Assembly: GCA_047623555.1 (NCBI GenBank)
Contig: JBLHMP010000010.1
Coordinates: 1 to 63,490 of the forward strand
Direction of reading: 5' to 3'
DNA length: 63,490 nucleotides
Origin: NORP181 sp047623555
GTDB taxonomy: Bacteria > Pseudomonadota > Alphaproteobacteria > Rhodobacterales > Rhodobacteraceae
Shown: positions 17,126 through 26,025 of the stretch, piece after piece
How positions within the stretch are numbered: position 1 is the stretch's first letter
Layout of the letters: each line of letters begins with the position of its first letter
Made by a program: the position numbers and the translations under genes
The notes under the pieces: model-generated
Databases searched by the model: none
The model's input: only the letters and a program-made list of their open reading frames with translations
What the model was told of the DNA's origin: nothing

Positions 17126-17775
17126 TGGCCGAATTGCTGGTAATCCGTCATGGGCAGGCGTCGTTTGGCGCCGATAACTATGATGAACTGTCTGACATTG
17201 GCCATCAACAATCGGCGATGGTTGGCGCTGCTTTGCGCGATGCCGGATGGGTGCCGGACCGTCTGGTCACCGGCAGTTTGACGCGGCAAAAACAGACATT
17301 GGCGTCGATGGGATTTGACGCCGCGCCCGAAATTCATGCCGGATTCAACGAGTATGATTTTTACGATCTGCTCAGTGTTCGGTTTGACGGCGACGTGCCT
17401 GATGCGGTGCGCGGTGATCGTAAAACCCATTTTCGCACGCTGCGCGAAACCATTTTGGATTGGCAGGATGGCGGCTTGAAAAACGCGCGTGAAAGCTGGA
17501 TTGATTTTGTCACTCGGGTCGAGGCGGCGCGGGCGTTTGCGGTGAATACCGATGCCAAAAAGGTGCTGGTGGTGAGTTCCGGCGGAGCCATTGGGCAGTT
17601 GACCGCGGCCTGCCTGAATGCGCCATCTGAGCAGATGCTAACGCTAAACCTCCAGGTCAAAAACACTTCGATGACGCGGTTTATCTTCTCGGGGGCCAAA
17701 TTTTTCTTGCATGAATTCAACGCAACACCGCATTTAGCAACAACGGAACGCGCGGCGTTTCTGACTTATAGCTAG
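17125..17775 (+). CDS. histidine phosphatase-like protein lacking the second catalytic His
   Basis: This 216-residue member of the phosphoglycerate-mutase-like family has the RHG motif at residues 8-10, which carries the phospho-accepting His9. The usual second histidine (xHGG) is replaced: residues 151-154 read SSGG. It may have altered or no phosphatase activity, though SGG variants are a recurring branch of the family. It begins on the stop of the NMO gene and ends 6 bases before an ACAD10/11-type phosphotransferase, so a paired kinase/phosphatase or binding role is plausible. Confidence 0.85.
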   Translation: MAELLVIRHGQASFGADNYDELSDIGHQQSAMVGAALRDAGWVPDRLVTGSLTRQKQTLASMGFDAAPEIHAGFNEYDFYDLLSVRFDGDVPDAVRGDRKTHFRTLRETILDWQDGGLKNARESWIDFVTRVEAARAFAVNTDAKKVLVVSSGGAIGQLTAACLNAPSEQMLTLNLQVKNTSMTRFIFSGAKFFLHEFNATPHLATTERAAFLTYS

Positions 17776-17781
17776 GGGGAA

Positions 17782-18816
17782 ATGATGGATAACAGTTCTC
17801 AAACGCTCAATCTGGATGCGGTAAATGCCTATCTGTCCAGGAATTTGGCGGGCTACTCGGGCCCTTTGACCGCCACCAAATTTCAGGTTGGCCAGTCAAA
17901 TCCGACGTTTCTGCTCAAAAGCCCCGAGAAAAACTATGTTTTGCGCCGTAAACCACCGGGAATATTGCTGAAATCCGCCCATGCGGTGGATCGTGAATTC
18001 CGGGTGCAATCGGCGTTGGCGGGTTCAAACGTGCCGGTCGCCAAGATGCATTTGCTGTGTGAAGACGACAGCATAATTGGGTCGATGTTCTATATTATGG
18101 ATCAGATTGACGGACGCAATTTCATGAATCCGGAAATGCCGGATATGAACAATGCCGGGCGCGCGGCGGTGATTGACGACATGAACCGGGTGTTGGCCGA
18201 GTTGCATATGGTTGATATCGATGCGGTTGGGCTGTCCGATTTTGGGCCTCCCGGGAACTACTTTGAACGCCAGATCGGCCGGTGGTCAAAACAATACCGC
18301 GCCTCGGAAACCCAACCAATTCCGGCGATGGATAAATTGATGGAACTGCTGGTCACGCAGATGCCTGCCGATGATGGGCAGCGCACATTGGTGCATGGCG
18401 ATTATCGTATTGATAACATGATGTTCCAGAAGGATGGCACCAATTGCCTGGCGGTTCTTGATTGGGAATTGTCGACCATTGGCCACCCTTACGCCGATCT
18501 TGCTTCGGTTATCATGCAGTGGCAAATGCCCCCCGGCACCGAAGGCCGCGGGTTGGCTGGTGTGGATCGCGCAGCGTTGGGTCTTCCGAGGGATGCGGAA
18601 TTTGTTGCCAAATATTGTGAGCGGCGCGGATTGCCCGGCATCGACAATTTCGGCTTTTACCTGTCGTTCTGTTTCTTTCGCATGTCTGCGATCATTCAGG
18701 GCGTGCTAAAACGGGCGTTGGACGGCAATGCATCCAACCCGGAACGGGCGATGAAGGTCGGACAATATGTGCCGGTCTTTGCGGAACATGGACTAAAAGC
18801 GTTAGAGGCAAGTTAA
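17782..18816 (+). CDS. ACAD10/11-type phosphotransferase (APH family)
   Basis: This 344-residue aminoglycoside-phosphotransferase-fold kinase has the catalytic loop LVHGDYRIDNMMF (His205, Asp207, Asn212) and the metal-binding DWE (Asp227-Glu229). In mammals this domain is fused to an acyl-CoA dehydrogenase (ACAD10/11), and in Pseudomonas levulinate catabolism a free form phosphorylates 4-hydroxyacyl-CoA. A separate ACAD11-like dehydrogenase at 32712 could be the partner. A GGGGAAA site precedes two adjacent ATGs; the first is listed. Confidence 0.9.
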   Translation: MMDNSSQTLNLDAVNAYLSRNLAGYSGPLTATKFQVGQSNPTFLLKSPEKNYVLRRKPPGILLKSAHAVDREFRVQSALAGSNVPVAKMHLLCEDDSIIGSMFYIMDQIDGRNFMNPEMPDMNNAGRAAVIDDMNRVLAELHMVDIDAVGLSDFGPPGNYFERQIGRWSKQYRASETQPIPAMDKLMELLVTQMPADDGQRTLVHGDYRIDNMMFQKDGTNCLAVLDWELSTIGHPYADLASVIMQWQMPPGTEGRGLAGVDRAALGLPRDAEFVAKYCERRGLPGIDNFGFYLSFCFFRMSAIIQGVLKRALDGNASNPERAMKVGQYVPVFAEHGLKALEAS

Positions 18817-18829
18817 GGCGGAGGGACAA

Positions 18830-19627
18830 ATGGCAAATACGGATTTCACCACAAACCCGGACGAGGCCAAAGACCGGAATTTCATCACTGCTCTGGCCCG
18901 TGGGCTGGATGTGCTGCGCTGTTTTCGACCCAACGAGGTCGAGCTAAGCAATCTGGATATTTCGGAACGTACCAGCCTGCCCAAACCCACCGTTTCGCGG
19001 CTGACCCATACGTTGTGCAAACTGGATTATCTGGTCGCCGATGCGCGCACTGGCACATATCGGCTTGGGGCAGGGGTTTTGCAGCTGGGGTTTGGCGTGT
19101 TGTCCGGCCTTGAGATCGGCAAACGTGCGGCTGTGGAAATGCAGAAGTTGTGCAATGGGCCGAATTCCTACATGACCTGTGCATTGGGCGAACTACACCG
19201 GTTGGACGTGATCTATGTTGCGGTGCAGCGCTCAGTCGAGGACGTATCGCTGATCCTGCATGTAGGATCGCGGATGCCTTTGTTCTTTTCCGCGATTGGG
19301 CGGGCAATTCTGGTTGCAATGCCCGAAGCGGACCGGCAGGCGGCATTCGCCCTCGCGCTGAGTGAGCATCCAGATCAGGAAGAGGCGCGCCAGACCAGTT
19401 ATGCCAATGCTGCAAAAGAGTATGAGGCCAACGGGTATTGCACCAGCTACGGTGATTGGCGGCGTGATGTGAACGGCATCGCGGTTCCGGTATTTTCGCT
19501 AAATCGGTCGCGGATTTACGGGCTGAATGTCGGCGGACCGTCGTTTCATATCAAAAAGAAGCAACTCGAAGGGTATTATGGCAAGCGCCTGATTGCGTCC
19601 GCCAAAACGCTGAGTTTCAAACCCTGA
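18830..19627 (+). CDS. IclR-family transcriptional regulator
   Basis: This 265-residue protein has an N-terminal winged helix (about 18-80, with LPKPTVSRLTHTL as recognition helix) and a C-terminal IclR effector domain (to NVGGPSFHIKKKQLEGYYGKRL). It is the last gene of the ACAD operon and lies just upstream of the Liv operon, so it is the obvious local regulator. IclR proteins bind short palindromes; the 22-base motif at 11610, 19701 and 37999 is a candidate. Effector unknown, probably a catabolic intermediate. Confidence 0.93.
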   Translation: MANTDFTTNPDEAKDRNFITALARGLDVLRCFRPNEVELSNLDISERTSLPKPTVSRLTHTLCKLDYLVADARTGTYRLGAGVLQLGFGVLSGLEIGKRAAVEMQKLCNGPNSYMTCALGELHRLDVIYVAVQRSVEDVSLILHVGSRMPLFFSAIGRAILVAMPEADRQAAFALALSEHPDQEEARQTSYANAAKEYEANGYCTSYGDWRRDVNGIAVPVFSLNRSRIYGLNVGGPSFHIKKKQLEGYYGKRLIASAKTLSFKP

Positions 19628-19700
19628 AACTGTCTTTTGATTCGGGCAAAACCGGTTGCGTTTTAACGGGTAAGAGAATCGGTTTTAATATAGTGGAACT

Positions 19701-19722
19701 CAATTCTGCTCTGCGAAACAGA
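19701..19722 (+). promoter_or_regulatory. candidate regulon operator, site 2
   Basis: It matches site 1 at 18 of 22 positions, including CAATTCTGC at its left end and GCG-N-AACA at its right. It lies 74 bases after the IclR gene and about 415 bases before the Liv substrate-binding protein. Confidence 0.5.
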
Positions 19723-19794
19723 TCGTGTGCCTCCGTTTGCGGTAACTTCGGGAAATCTCTTGTTTTCGTAAAGTTGACGTAACGGAAAAGTGGG

Positions 19795-19815
19795 TCAATT
19801 CTGGGCCGGAATTGA
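19795..19815. promoter_or_regulatory. inverted repeat TCAATTC-N7-GAATTGA
   Basis: This perfect 7-bp inverted repeat with a GC-rich 7-base centre lies in the Liv promoter region. It shares CAATTC with the nearby 22-base motif, so it could be a second operator. Confidence 0.35.
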
Positions 19816-20137
19816 ACGCTTGGACCCGGTCAACCTGATGGGATAGGACACCTGAAAAATCGCGGTGTTCGTCTGAGATAGTCGCTAATTAACTTTAAAA
19901 ATGCGAATTTCGACAAAAAAATCGAATGGTTAGGCGCTGGTTGATCTTTCCGGAAATCTCTGAAAGTGAAACCAGAATACTGGGAAACCAACCTGGCAAA
20001 GATTCATCGTGGTTTGAACGGTTCCAAAGCTTGACTTTGGGGCGCAATCTGCAAGAATTTTGACAAGTTCGCGATACGGAGGGTGAGATATCGCTTTGAG
20101 ATCTCGCGGGCTTTAATAATATTTGGGAGGACTACAT

Positions 20138-21382
20138 ATGCTCAACACAGTCAAACTTGGCCTTGGTGCCGCACTTGCCCTGTCGGTCAGTGCCACATCG
20201 CTTTTTGCTGAGAACATCAAGATCGCCTTTATCGACCCGCTGTCGGGTCCGTTTGCGACCACCGGGACCCAGGGTCTGGCCGAATATAACTTTGCGGCTG
20301 ATATGCTGGTCAACGCCAACGGCGGCGTTCTGGATGGCGATATGTTTGAAATCGTTTCGTTCGACAACAAAATGAGTGGCAAAGAATCTCTGGTGCAGCT
20401 TCAGGTCGCGATTGACCAGGGCATCCGGTTTATTGCGCAAGGCAACTCGTCCGGTATTGCGCATGCGATCACCGACGCTGTGAACAAGCACAACAAACGT
20501 AATCCTGACGACCGGGTTCTGTTTCTTAACTATTCTGCGGTTGATCCGGCGCTGACCAACGACAAATGTAACTTCTGGCATTTCCGTTTTGACGCCAACG
20601 CCGACATCAAAATGGACGCGTTGACTGACGTGATGGCCGCCGATGAGGGCCTGAAAAAAGTTTATCTGATCGGTCAGGACTACTCATTTGGTAAAGCTGT
20701 TGCCGCTGCTGCGGTGCGTAACCTGACAGAAAAACGCCCTGACGTTGAAATTATTGGCAACGAATTGCACCCGATTGGTAAGGTTAAGGACTTTACCCCC
20801 TATGCCCGTAAAATCGTAAATTCCGGTGCCGATGCTGTGATCACCGGCAACTGGGGATCAGACATGGCTGGTCTTGGCAAAGCCATCATCGACGCCGGTT
20901 TTGACGGCCCGATCTACACCTACTACGCGGCCTCAAACGGCATCACGCGGACCTTTGGTGCAGATGGCGTCGATGCGATCATGCTGGTACAAGAGGGTGC
21001 TTTGAACCCACCTGCGTCCGAACGCGCCTCGGCCTATGTCGATGCATTCGAAGCGAAATACCCAGATCATGATATTTCGCAGGCACGGATCACCAACGTC
21101 ATTGAAATGCTGGCCAGAGCCATTAATGAGGCTGGATCGGCCACCGACATCGTTAAAATCGCCTATTCGCTGGAAGGTATGGAGCATGATTCAATGTGGG
21201 GCGGTAAAGTCTTTATCCGTCCACAGGATCACCAGGCCATTCAGGATGTCCACGTCACAGCCCACACGGATCAAAACCTCCGTCACAAGCTGGATAACTC
21301 GGACTATGGTTTCGTGACCATAAACACGGTCAAAATGGCCGCAATGGACAGCCCGACAACCTGTGAAATGAAGCGTCCTTAA
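20138..21382 (+). CDS. branched-chain amino acid-type ABC substrate-binding protein
   Basis: This periplasmic binding protein of 414 residues starts with a Sec signal peptide (hydrophobic LGLGAALALSVSATSLFA, cleavage near Ala27-Glu28), followed by IKIAFIDPLSGPFA, typical of Liv/Peripla_BP_6 proteins. ATG 20138 was chosen because of the GGGAGGA site 8 bases upstream. It is the first gene of a Liv-type importer within a catabolic island, so the ligand may be an organic acid or amide rather than an amino acid. A terminator-like hairpin follows it. Confidence 0.9.
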   Translation: MLNTVKLGLGAALALSVSATSLFAENIKIAFIDPLSGPFATTGTQGLAEYNFAADMLVNANGGVLDGDMFEIVSFDNKMSGKESLVQLQVAIDQGIRFIAQGNSSGIAHAITDAVNKHNKRNPDDRVLFLNYSAVDPALTNDKCNFWHFRFDANADIKMDALTDVMAADEGLKKVYLIGQDYSFGKAVAAAAVRNLTEKRPDVEIIGNELHPIGKVKDFTPYARKIVNSGADAVITGNWGSDMAGLGKAIIDAGFDGPIYTYYAASNGITRTFGADGVDAIMLVQEGALNPPASERASAYVDAFEAKYPDHDISQARITNVIEMLARAINEAGSATDIVKIAYSLEGMEHDSMWGGKVFIRPQDHQAIQDVHVTAHTDQNLRHKLDNSDYGFVTINTVKMAAMDSPTTCEMKRP

Positions 21383-21393
21383 CTCGCTTTGAC

Positions 21394-21431
21394 AACTGCG
21401 CCCGGCCGGATCAGGTCGGGCGCAGTTTTTT
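21394..21431 (+). terminator. terminator-like hairpin after the binding-protein gene
   Basis: An 11-bp stem, AACTGCGCCCG / CGGGCGCAGTT, is followed by six Ts. Placed between the binding protein and its permeases, it would allow excess binding protein by partial termination. Confidence 0.75.
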
Positions 21432-21477
21432 GTTGCGAGTACAATAATAAAAATTACAAGAAAGGGAGACGGGGCAA

Positions 21478-22434
21478 ATGGACCTCATACTCGTCAATTT
21501 GATCGACGGGCTCGTTTATGGGCTGTTGTTGTTCATGTTGTCAGCGGGACTTACGCTGATCTTTTCAATGATGGGCGTGCTGAATTTCGCGCATGCCAGT
21601 TTTTACATGTTGGGCGCGTATTTCGCCTATCAGATCAGCCTGTTCATGGGGTTCTGGATGGGAATGCTCATCGCTCCGATCATCGTTGGCATCGCTGGCG
21701 CCGGCATCGAACGATATGGTCTGCGAAAAGTGCACCAATACGGGCACGTGCCCGAACTGATTTTCACCTTTGGTCTGGCCTTGCTGATCGAAGAAGTTGT
21801 GCAGTTCATCTGGGGAAAGAACCAGATGGCCTATGAAGAGCCCGCAATTCTGGATTTCGCCCTGTTTTCAATCGGTAACAACGATATTGCGGCCTATAAG
21901 GTCTTTATGATATTTATGTCGATCGCGATTTTTGTCACCTTGCTTTTGATCCTAACCAAGACCCGTGTTGGTATGGTCATTCAGGCCGCCCTTAGCTATC
22001 CGCGCACCGTTGAGAACCTTGGCCATAATGTGCCGATGGTATTCATGTGCGTGTTTGGTGTAGGCACCGGGCTCGCCGGTCTTGCCGGTGTGATTGCAGG
22101 CCCGCAACTGGGAACGTTCCCGGGCATGGCGGTATTGCTTGGCTCAATCGTGTTTGTGACCATCGTGATTGGCGGATTGGGCTCTCTCTGGGGGGCTTTG
22201 GTTGCGTCGTTGCTGATTGGCTGGATAACCACATTTGCGGCCTCTTCAAGCTTTGCGTTCTCGGAAATACTGCTGGCGCTTGGCATGGAAAAACCCGTCG
22301 AAATGTCAGAGAGCGCGCTGCGTGATCTCTGGACGCTAACCCTCCCACAAATTGGCCCGATCCTGCCCTATATACTTATGGTGCTGATCCTGGTTGTGCG
22401 CCCTTATGGCCTGTTCGGAAAGCGTGACAAATGA
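21478..22434 (+). CDS. livH: Liv-type ABC permease LivH (importer 1)
   Basis: This 318-residue inner-membrane permease has about eight hydrophobic segments. The start NLIDGLVYGLLLFMLSAGLTLIF and the FAHASFYMLGAY loop are typical of LivH. The AAGGGAGACGGGGCAA site precedes ATG. The last four bases overlap livM. Confidence 0.92.
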   Translation: MDLILVNLIDGLVYGLLLFMLSAGLTLIFSMMGVLNFAHASFYMLGAYFAYQISLFMGFWMGMLIAPIIVGIAGAGIERYGLRKVHQYGHVPELIFTFGLALLIEEVVQFIWGKNQMAYEEPAILDFALFSIGNNDIAAYKVFMIFMSIAIFVTLLLILTKTRVGMVIQAALSYPRTVENLGHNVPMVFMCVFGVGTGLAGLAGVIAGPQLGTFPGMAVLLGSIVFVTIVIGGLGSLWGALVASLLIGWITTFAASSSFAFSEILLALGMEKPVEMSESALRDLWTLTLPQIGPILPYILMVLILVVRPYGLFGKRDK

Positions 22435-23717
22435 GCGATACATTTCAAAAAACCACCGTCCGCCAGTCTGGCATGACTTTGGCATTGGCATTGCCATGGC
22501 TGATCGCAGGCGTGTTCCTGCTGGTGATGCCGTTTGTCTTTTCGTCAAACTCGGGCATCACCATTATGAACCAGATGGCGATCACCATCATTTTTGCGTT
22601 GTCTTACAACATGTTACTGGGGCAGGGCGGCATGCTTAGCTTTGGCCATGCGGTCTATATGGGCGTCGGCGGGTTCATGTGTGTTCACATCATGAATTAC
22701 GTTGAGGCCTATTCGATCCCGCTGCCTTTGCCGTTGTTGCCATTGTTTGGTGGTCTTTTCGGTCTGGGCCTCGCAACCATCGTCGGGTCATTCTCAACAC
22801 GGCGCGCCGGGACTGTCTTTGCGATGATTTCGCTGGGTGTTGGCGAGTTGATTGCCGCCTGTTCCATCATCATCGTTGCCTTTTTTGGCGGCGAAGAAGG
22901 CATTAGTGCCGACCGCACCATGGGGCTGCCGTTCTTTGGCAATGAGTTCCTGCATCAGATCGACGTCTATTACCTGATTACGTTCTGGTTGATGCTGTCT
23001 GCCCTGTTGATGTATCTGTATTCGCGCACGCCAATTGGTCGTATGGCCAATGCGGTGCGGGACAATCCTGAACGGGCCGAGTTCCTTGGCTATTCCGCCC
23101 GTTGGGTTCGGTATATTTCGTTCTGTGCGGCGGGCTTTTTCGCCGGTATCGCCGGTGGCTTGTTTGCCATCAGCTATGAGATACTGTCGGCCGAAAACCT
23201 TGGATTGCTGCTCTCAGGTGAAATCCTGCTGATCACGTTTCTTGGCGGTGTTGGGTTCTTCTTTGGTCCGATTATCGGCGCCATTGTGTTCACGCTGTTG
23301 CAGACAGTCCTGAGCCAGGAAACAGAGCTTTGGCAGCTGTATGTCGGTGCCTTGTTTGTGGCAACGGTGATGTATTTCCCCGGTGGTTTCGCAGGCGTTA
23401 TCATGATGCATGTGCCAGCGCTTAAGTTGGGCAAAGCCAATCTGTTGATCATGCCGTATATCAAAACATTGGTCCCGGGATCGATTGGCATTCTGGCCAC
23501 CGCAGGTTTCATCGAAATCTTGTTCCACAGTCGCCATGCGGCGGTGGGCGAGCATGAAATGACCCTGTTCTGGACCGATATAGATGTTTCAAGCATAGTG
23601 CCCTGGATCGTTACGATTGTTCTGGCTTTGGTCAGCTTCTGGATCGCCAAACGTAATGCACCTGAACTGGTGGAAACATGGCATCGTGCCAACACAATTG
23701 ATGGAGATGCAGCATGA
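22431..23717 (+). CDS. livM: Liv-type ABC permease LivM (importer 1)
   Basis: This 428-residue permease has the family core YNMLLGQGGMLSFGHAVYMGVG and the EAA-like region PIGRMANAVRDNPERAEFLGY. It is longer than the usual 300-350 residues: about 90 extra residues at the C-terminus carry further hydrophobic segments. It overlaps livH and livG by ATGA. Confidence 0.92.
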   Translation: MSDTFQKTTVRQSGMTLALALPWLIAGVFLLVMPFVFSSNSGITIMNQMAITIIFALSYNMLLGQGGMLSFGHAVYMGVGGFMCVHIMNYVEAYSIPLPLPLLPLFGGLFGLGLATIVGSFSTRRAGTVFAMISLGVGELIAACSIIIVAFFGGEEGISADRTMGLPFFGNEFLHQIDVYYLITFWLMLSALLMYLYSRTPIGRMANAVRDNPERAEFLGYSARWVRYISFCAAGFFAGIAGGLFAISYEILSAENLGLLLSGEILLITFLGGVGFFFGPIIGAIVFTLLQTVLSQETELWQLYVGALFVATVMYFPGGFAGVIMMHVPALKLGKANLLIMPYIKTLVPGSIGILATAGFIEILFHSRHAAVGEHEMTLFWTDIDVSSIVPWIVTIVLALVSFWIAKRNAPELVETWHRANTIDGDAA

Positions 23718-24475
23718 CCGCGGCAGCACTTGAACTGGACGGTTTGCGCAAAAGCTTTGGCAAAACCGAAATTATCCGGGGCGTCAATCTGTCGATTGCT
23801 CCGGGCGAACGTCACGCCATTATCGGGCCAAACGGGGCCGGTAAATCGACCCTGTTCAACCTGATCACCGGTCGGTTTCCGACCAGTGGTGGCAAAATCC
23901 GGCTGCATGGCCATGATTTGGCCGGAAAAGCCCCGTTTGAGATCAACCGAATGGGCCTGTCGCGGTCGTTTCAGATCACCAATATTTTTCCGCAGATGTC
24001 GGTGTTTGAAAACGTCCGGTGCTCGCTTTTGTGGTCCAAGGGCTACAAATATTCGTTCTGGACGATGCTGTCGCGATCACAGGATCTGACCGATGCCACC
24101 GACGCAATTCTGGAACAGATCAACCTGTTGTCGCGGCGTGAATTGCCTGCCGGTGTGCTATCTTACGCCGAACAACGTGCGCTTGAGATCGGCATTACCA
24201 TGGCTGGTGGTGCAGACGTTATCATGTTGGACGAACCCACCGCCGGCATGAGCCATTCGGAAACCGACTATATCGTCGATCTGATCCGCAAGGTGACAGA
24301 AAACAAAACGCTGATCATGGTTGAACATGACATGGGCGTGGTGTTTGGCCTGGCCGATAATATCTCGGTTCTGGTCTACGGCGAAATCATTGCAACAGGC
24401 CGCCCCGAAGAGGTGCGCGCCAACCCCAAAGTGCAAGAGGCATATTTGGGCGCAGCATTGGAGGAAGAGCACTAA
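23714..24475 (+). CDS. livG: Liv-type ABC ATPase LivG (importer 1)
   Basis: This 253-residue ATPase has an intact Walker A (GPNGAGKST), the signature LSYAEQR (Liv-type variant), Walker B VIMLDEPTAGM, and H-loop VEHDMGVVFGLAD. It overlaps livM by ATGA. Because the partner LivF has an altered Walker A, this subunit may supply the better nucleotide site of the importer. Confidence 0.93.
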   Translation: MTAAALELDGLRKSFGKTEIIRGVNLSIAPGERHAIIGPNGAGKSTLFNLITGRFPTSGGKIRLHGHDLAGKAPFEINRMGLSRSFQITNIFPQMSVFENVRCSLLWSKGYKYSFWTMLSRSQDLTDATDAILEQINLLSRRELPAGVLSYAEQRALEIGITMAGGADVIMLDEPTAGMSHSETDYIVDLIRKVTENKTLIMVEHDMGVVFGLADNISVLVYGEIIATGRPEEVRANPKVQEAYLGAALEEEH

Positions 24476-24476
24476 G

Positions 24477-25178
24477 ATGCTGGAAGTCACTGATCTTCAT
24501 GCCTTTTACGGCAAATCGCACATCCTTCAGGGTGTAAACCTAAACATCCAAGAGGGCGAGATCGTCGCCCTTTTGGGGCGCAACGGCGTAGGACGATCCA
24601 CCACCTGCAAAGCCATCATTGGCGAGGTCGAACCAAAAGGCTCGGTCACGTTTAAGGGGCAAGAAATTGCTGGCAAAAAGTCGTTTGAGATCGCCAATCT
24701 GGGCATTGGATATGTCCCGGAAAACCGCGATGTGTTTCCCGGCCTAACGGCGCGTCAAAACCTGATCCTTGGTCTGAAACCCGGTCAAAAAGACGGCTCT
24801 GGTCGCTGGAAAATGCAGGATATGTTTGACATGTTCTCAAATCTTAAGGAACGCGCCGATGTAGAAGCATCGGTCATGTCCGGCGGTGAACAGCAGATGT
24901 TAACCATGTGTCGCACACTGATGGGCAATCCCGATTTGATTATGATCGATGAACCCACTGAAGGTCTGTCGCCACAGATGGTGCAACGGGTGGCAAAGCT
25001 GCTGCAAGAGATCGCTAATCGCGGCATCGCCACATTGCTGGTCGAACAAAAACTGTCGATCGCGATGGACATTGCCCATCGGGTTTACGTCATGGGCCAC
25101 GGTCACGTGGTGTTTGAGGGCACGCCGCAAGAGCTGCGCGACCGCGAAGACATCCGTAAGGAATGGCTCGAGGTTTAA
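24477..25178 (+). CDS. livF: Liv-type ABC ATPase LivF (importer 1), Walker A Lys replaced by Arg
   Basis: This 233-residue ATPase starts at ATG 24477, one base after the livG stop. Walker A reads GRNGVGRST (34-42): the invariant phosphate-binding lysine is Arg40 (codon CGA at 24594). The other motifs look normal: SGGEQQM signature, Walker B LIMIDEPTEGLSP, and the H-loop region replaced by VEQKLS as usual in LivF. Lys-to-Arg substitutions usually cut ATPase activity strongly, so this site may be weak or degenerate. The LivF of importer 2 has the normal lysine. Confidence 0.92.
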   Translation: MLEVTDLHAFYGKSHILQGVNLNIQEGEIVALLGRNGVGRSTTCKAIIGEVEPKGSVTFKGQEIAGKKSFEIANLGIGYVPENRDVFPGLTARQNLILGLKPGQKDGSGRWKMQDMFDMFSNLKERADVEASVMSGGEQQMLTMCRTLMGNPDLIMIDEPTEGLSPQMVQRVAKLLQEIANRGIATLLVEQKLSIAMDIAHRVYVMGHGHVVFEGTPQELRDREDIRKEWLEV

Positions 25179-25201
25179 GGCAACCACGACAGGAGACAAC
25201 G

Positions 25202-25948
25202 ATGGCACTGGTGCTTTGCAATGATATGGGGGACGGGATCACCCAAATCATCCTGAACAGGGCACCGGTCAACGCGTTGTCTCCGGGTTTCTTGATGGAA
25301 TTTTCGGATAAACTGGATCAGTTGGCTGCTGATACGTCTGTGCGCGGCGTGGTAATATCCAGCGCTTTCAGGACGTTCTCGGCGGGACTTGATCTAAAAG
25401 AAGCGGTGGAGTTTGATCTGAACGACGAATATGCCACAGTCAAATCCTTGAACGTGGCGTTCCTCAATTTGTTCGCTTTTCCCAAACCAGTGGTGACCGC
25501 AATCACCGGTGCTGCCATCGCGGGTGGGCTGTTTTTCGTGCTGGCCAGTGACTATCGTGTCGCCGGACCCAAGGCCAAATTTGGCCTCGCTGAAATTCGC
25601 GTAGGGGTTGATTTTCCGGTTGGCCCGATGGAAATCGCCCGCGCCACGCTTGCGCCCAATGATTTGCGCCGCCTGATGTTGGCCGGGCAACCGATTACTG
25701 CTGCAGCGGCGGAAACATCGGGACTTGTTGATGCCCTAGTGGCCCAAGAGGACGTTGTTGAGACGGCGATTGCGATGGCCAAAGCTATGGCAGGCAGTCC
25801 GCCAAAAGCCTATGCCGCAGTCAAACGCCAGATCCGTGGCGACACAATCGCCCGAATTCAGCAGGCTATGGACCAGGGTGCCAATGAGCCCGCCGATGGC
25901 TGGTTCACGGATGAAACAAAATCAGCAATGCGACGCATGATTGGCTGA
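25202..25948 (+). CDS. enoyl-CoA hydratase/isomerase family protein
   Basis: This 248-residue crotonase-fold protein has oxyanion-hole elements FSAGLDLKE and GAAIAGGLFF, and GLAEIRVGVDFP, where Glu sits at the first hydratase position. ATG 25202 follows CAGGAGACAACG; the longer frame from 25163 overlaps livF and is less likely. It is linked to the importer operon, suggesting that the imported compound becomes a CoA ester. Whether it is a hydratase, isomerase or hydrolase cannot be decided. Confidence 0.85.
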   Translation: MALVLCNDMGDGITQIILNRAPVNALSPGFLMEFSDKLDQLAADTSVRGVVISSAFRTFSAGLDLKEAVEFDLNDEYATVKSLNVAFLNLFAFPKPVVTAITGAAIAGGLFFVLASDYRVAGPKAKFGLAEIRVGVDFPVGPMEIARATLAPNDLRRLMLAGQPITAAAAETSGLVDALVAQEDVVETAIAMAKAMAGSPPKAYAAVKRQIRGDTIARIQQAMDQGANEPADGWFTDETKSAMRRMIG

Positions 25949-26025
25949 ATTTTCCCGTTTCAAGCGTTCAACAATGATCAAAATTCGCGCCCTGTGTGGC
26001 GCAAAACACATGCAGGGAACACGAC

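Larger units (their letters stand above)
19628..20137. other. 510-base regulatory stretch before the first Liv operon
   Basis: There is no gene. It holds the 22-base motif (19701-19722), a 7-bp inverted repeat (19795-19815) and several TTGAC words (near 19774, 20030 and 20064) without a convincing -10 partner. The RBS GGGAGGA lies just before ATG 20138. The length and A/T-rich composition suggest a complex promoter with a long leader. Confidence 0.6.
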
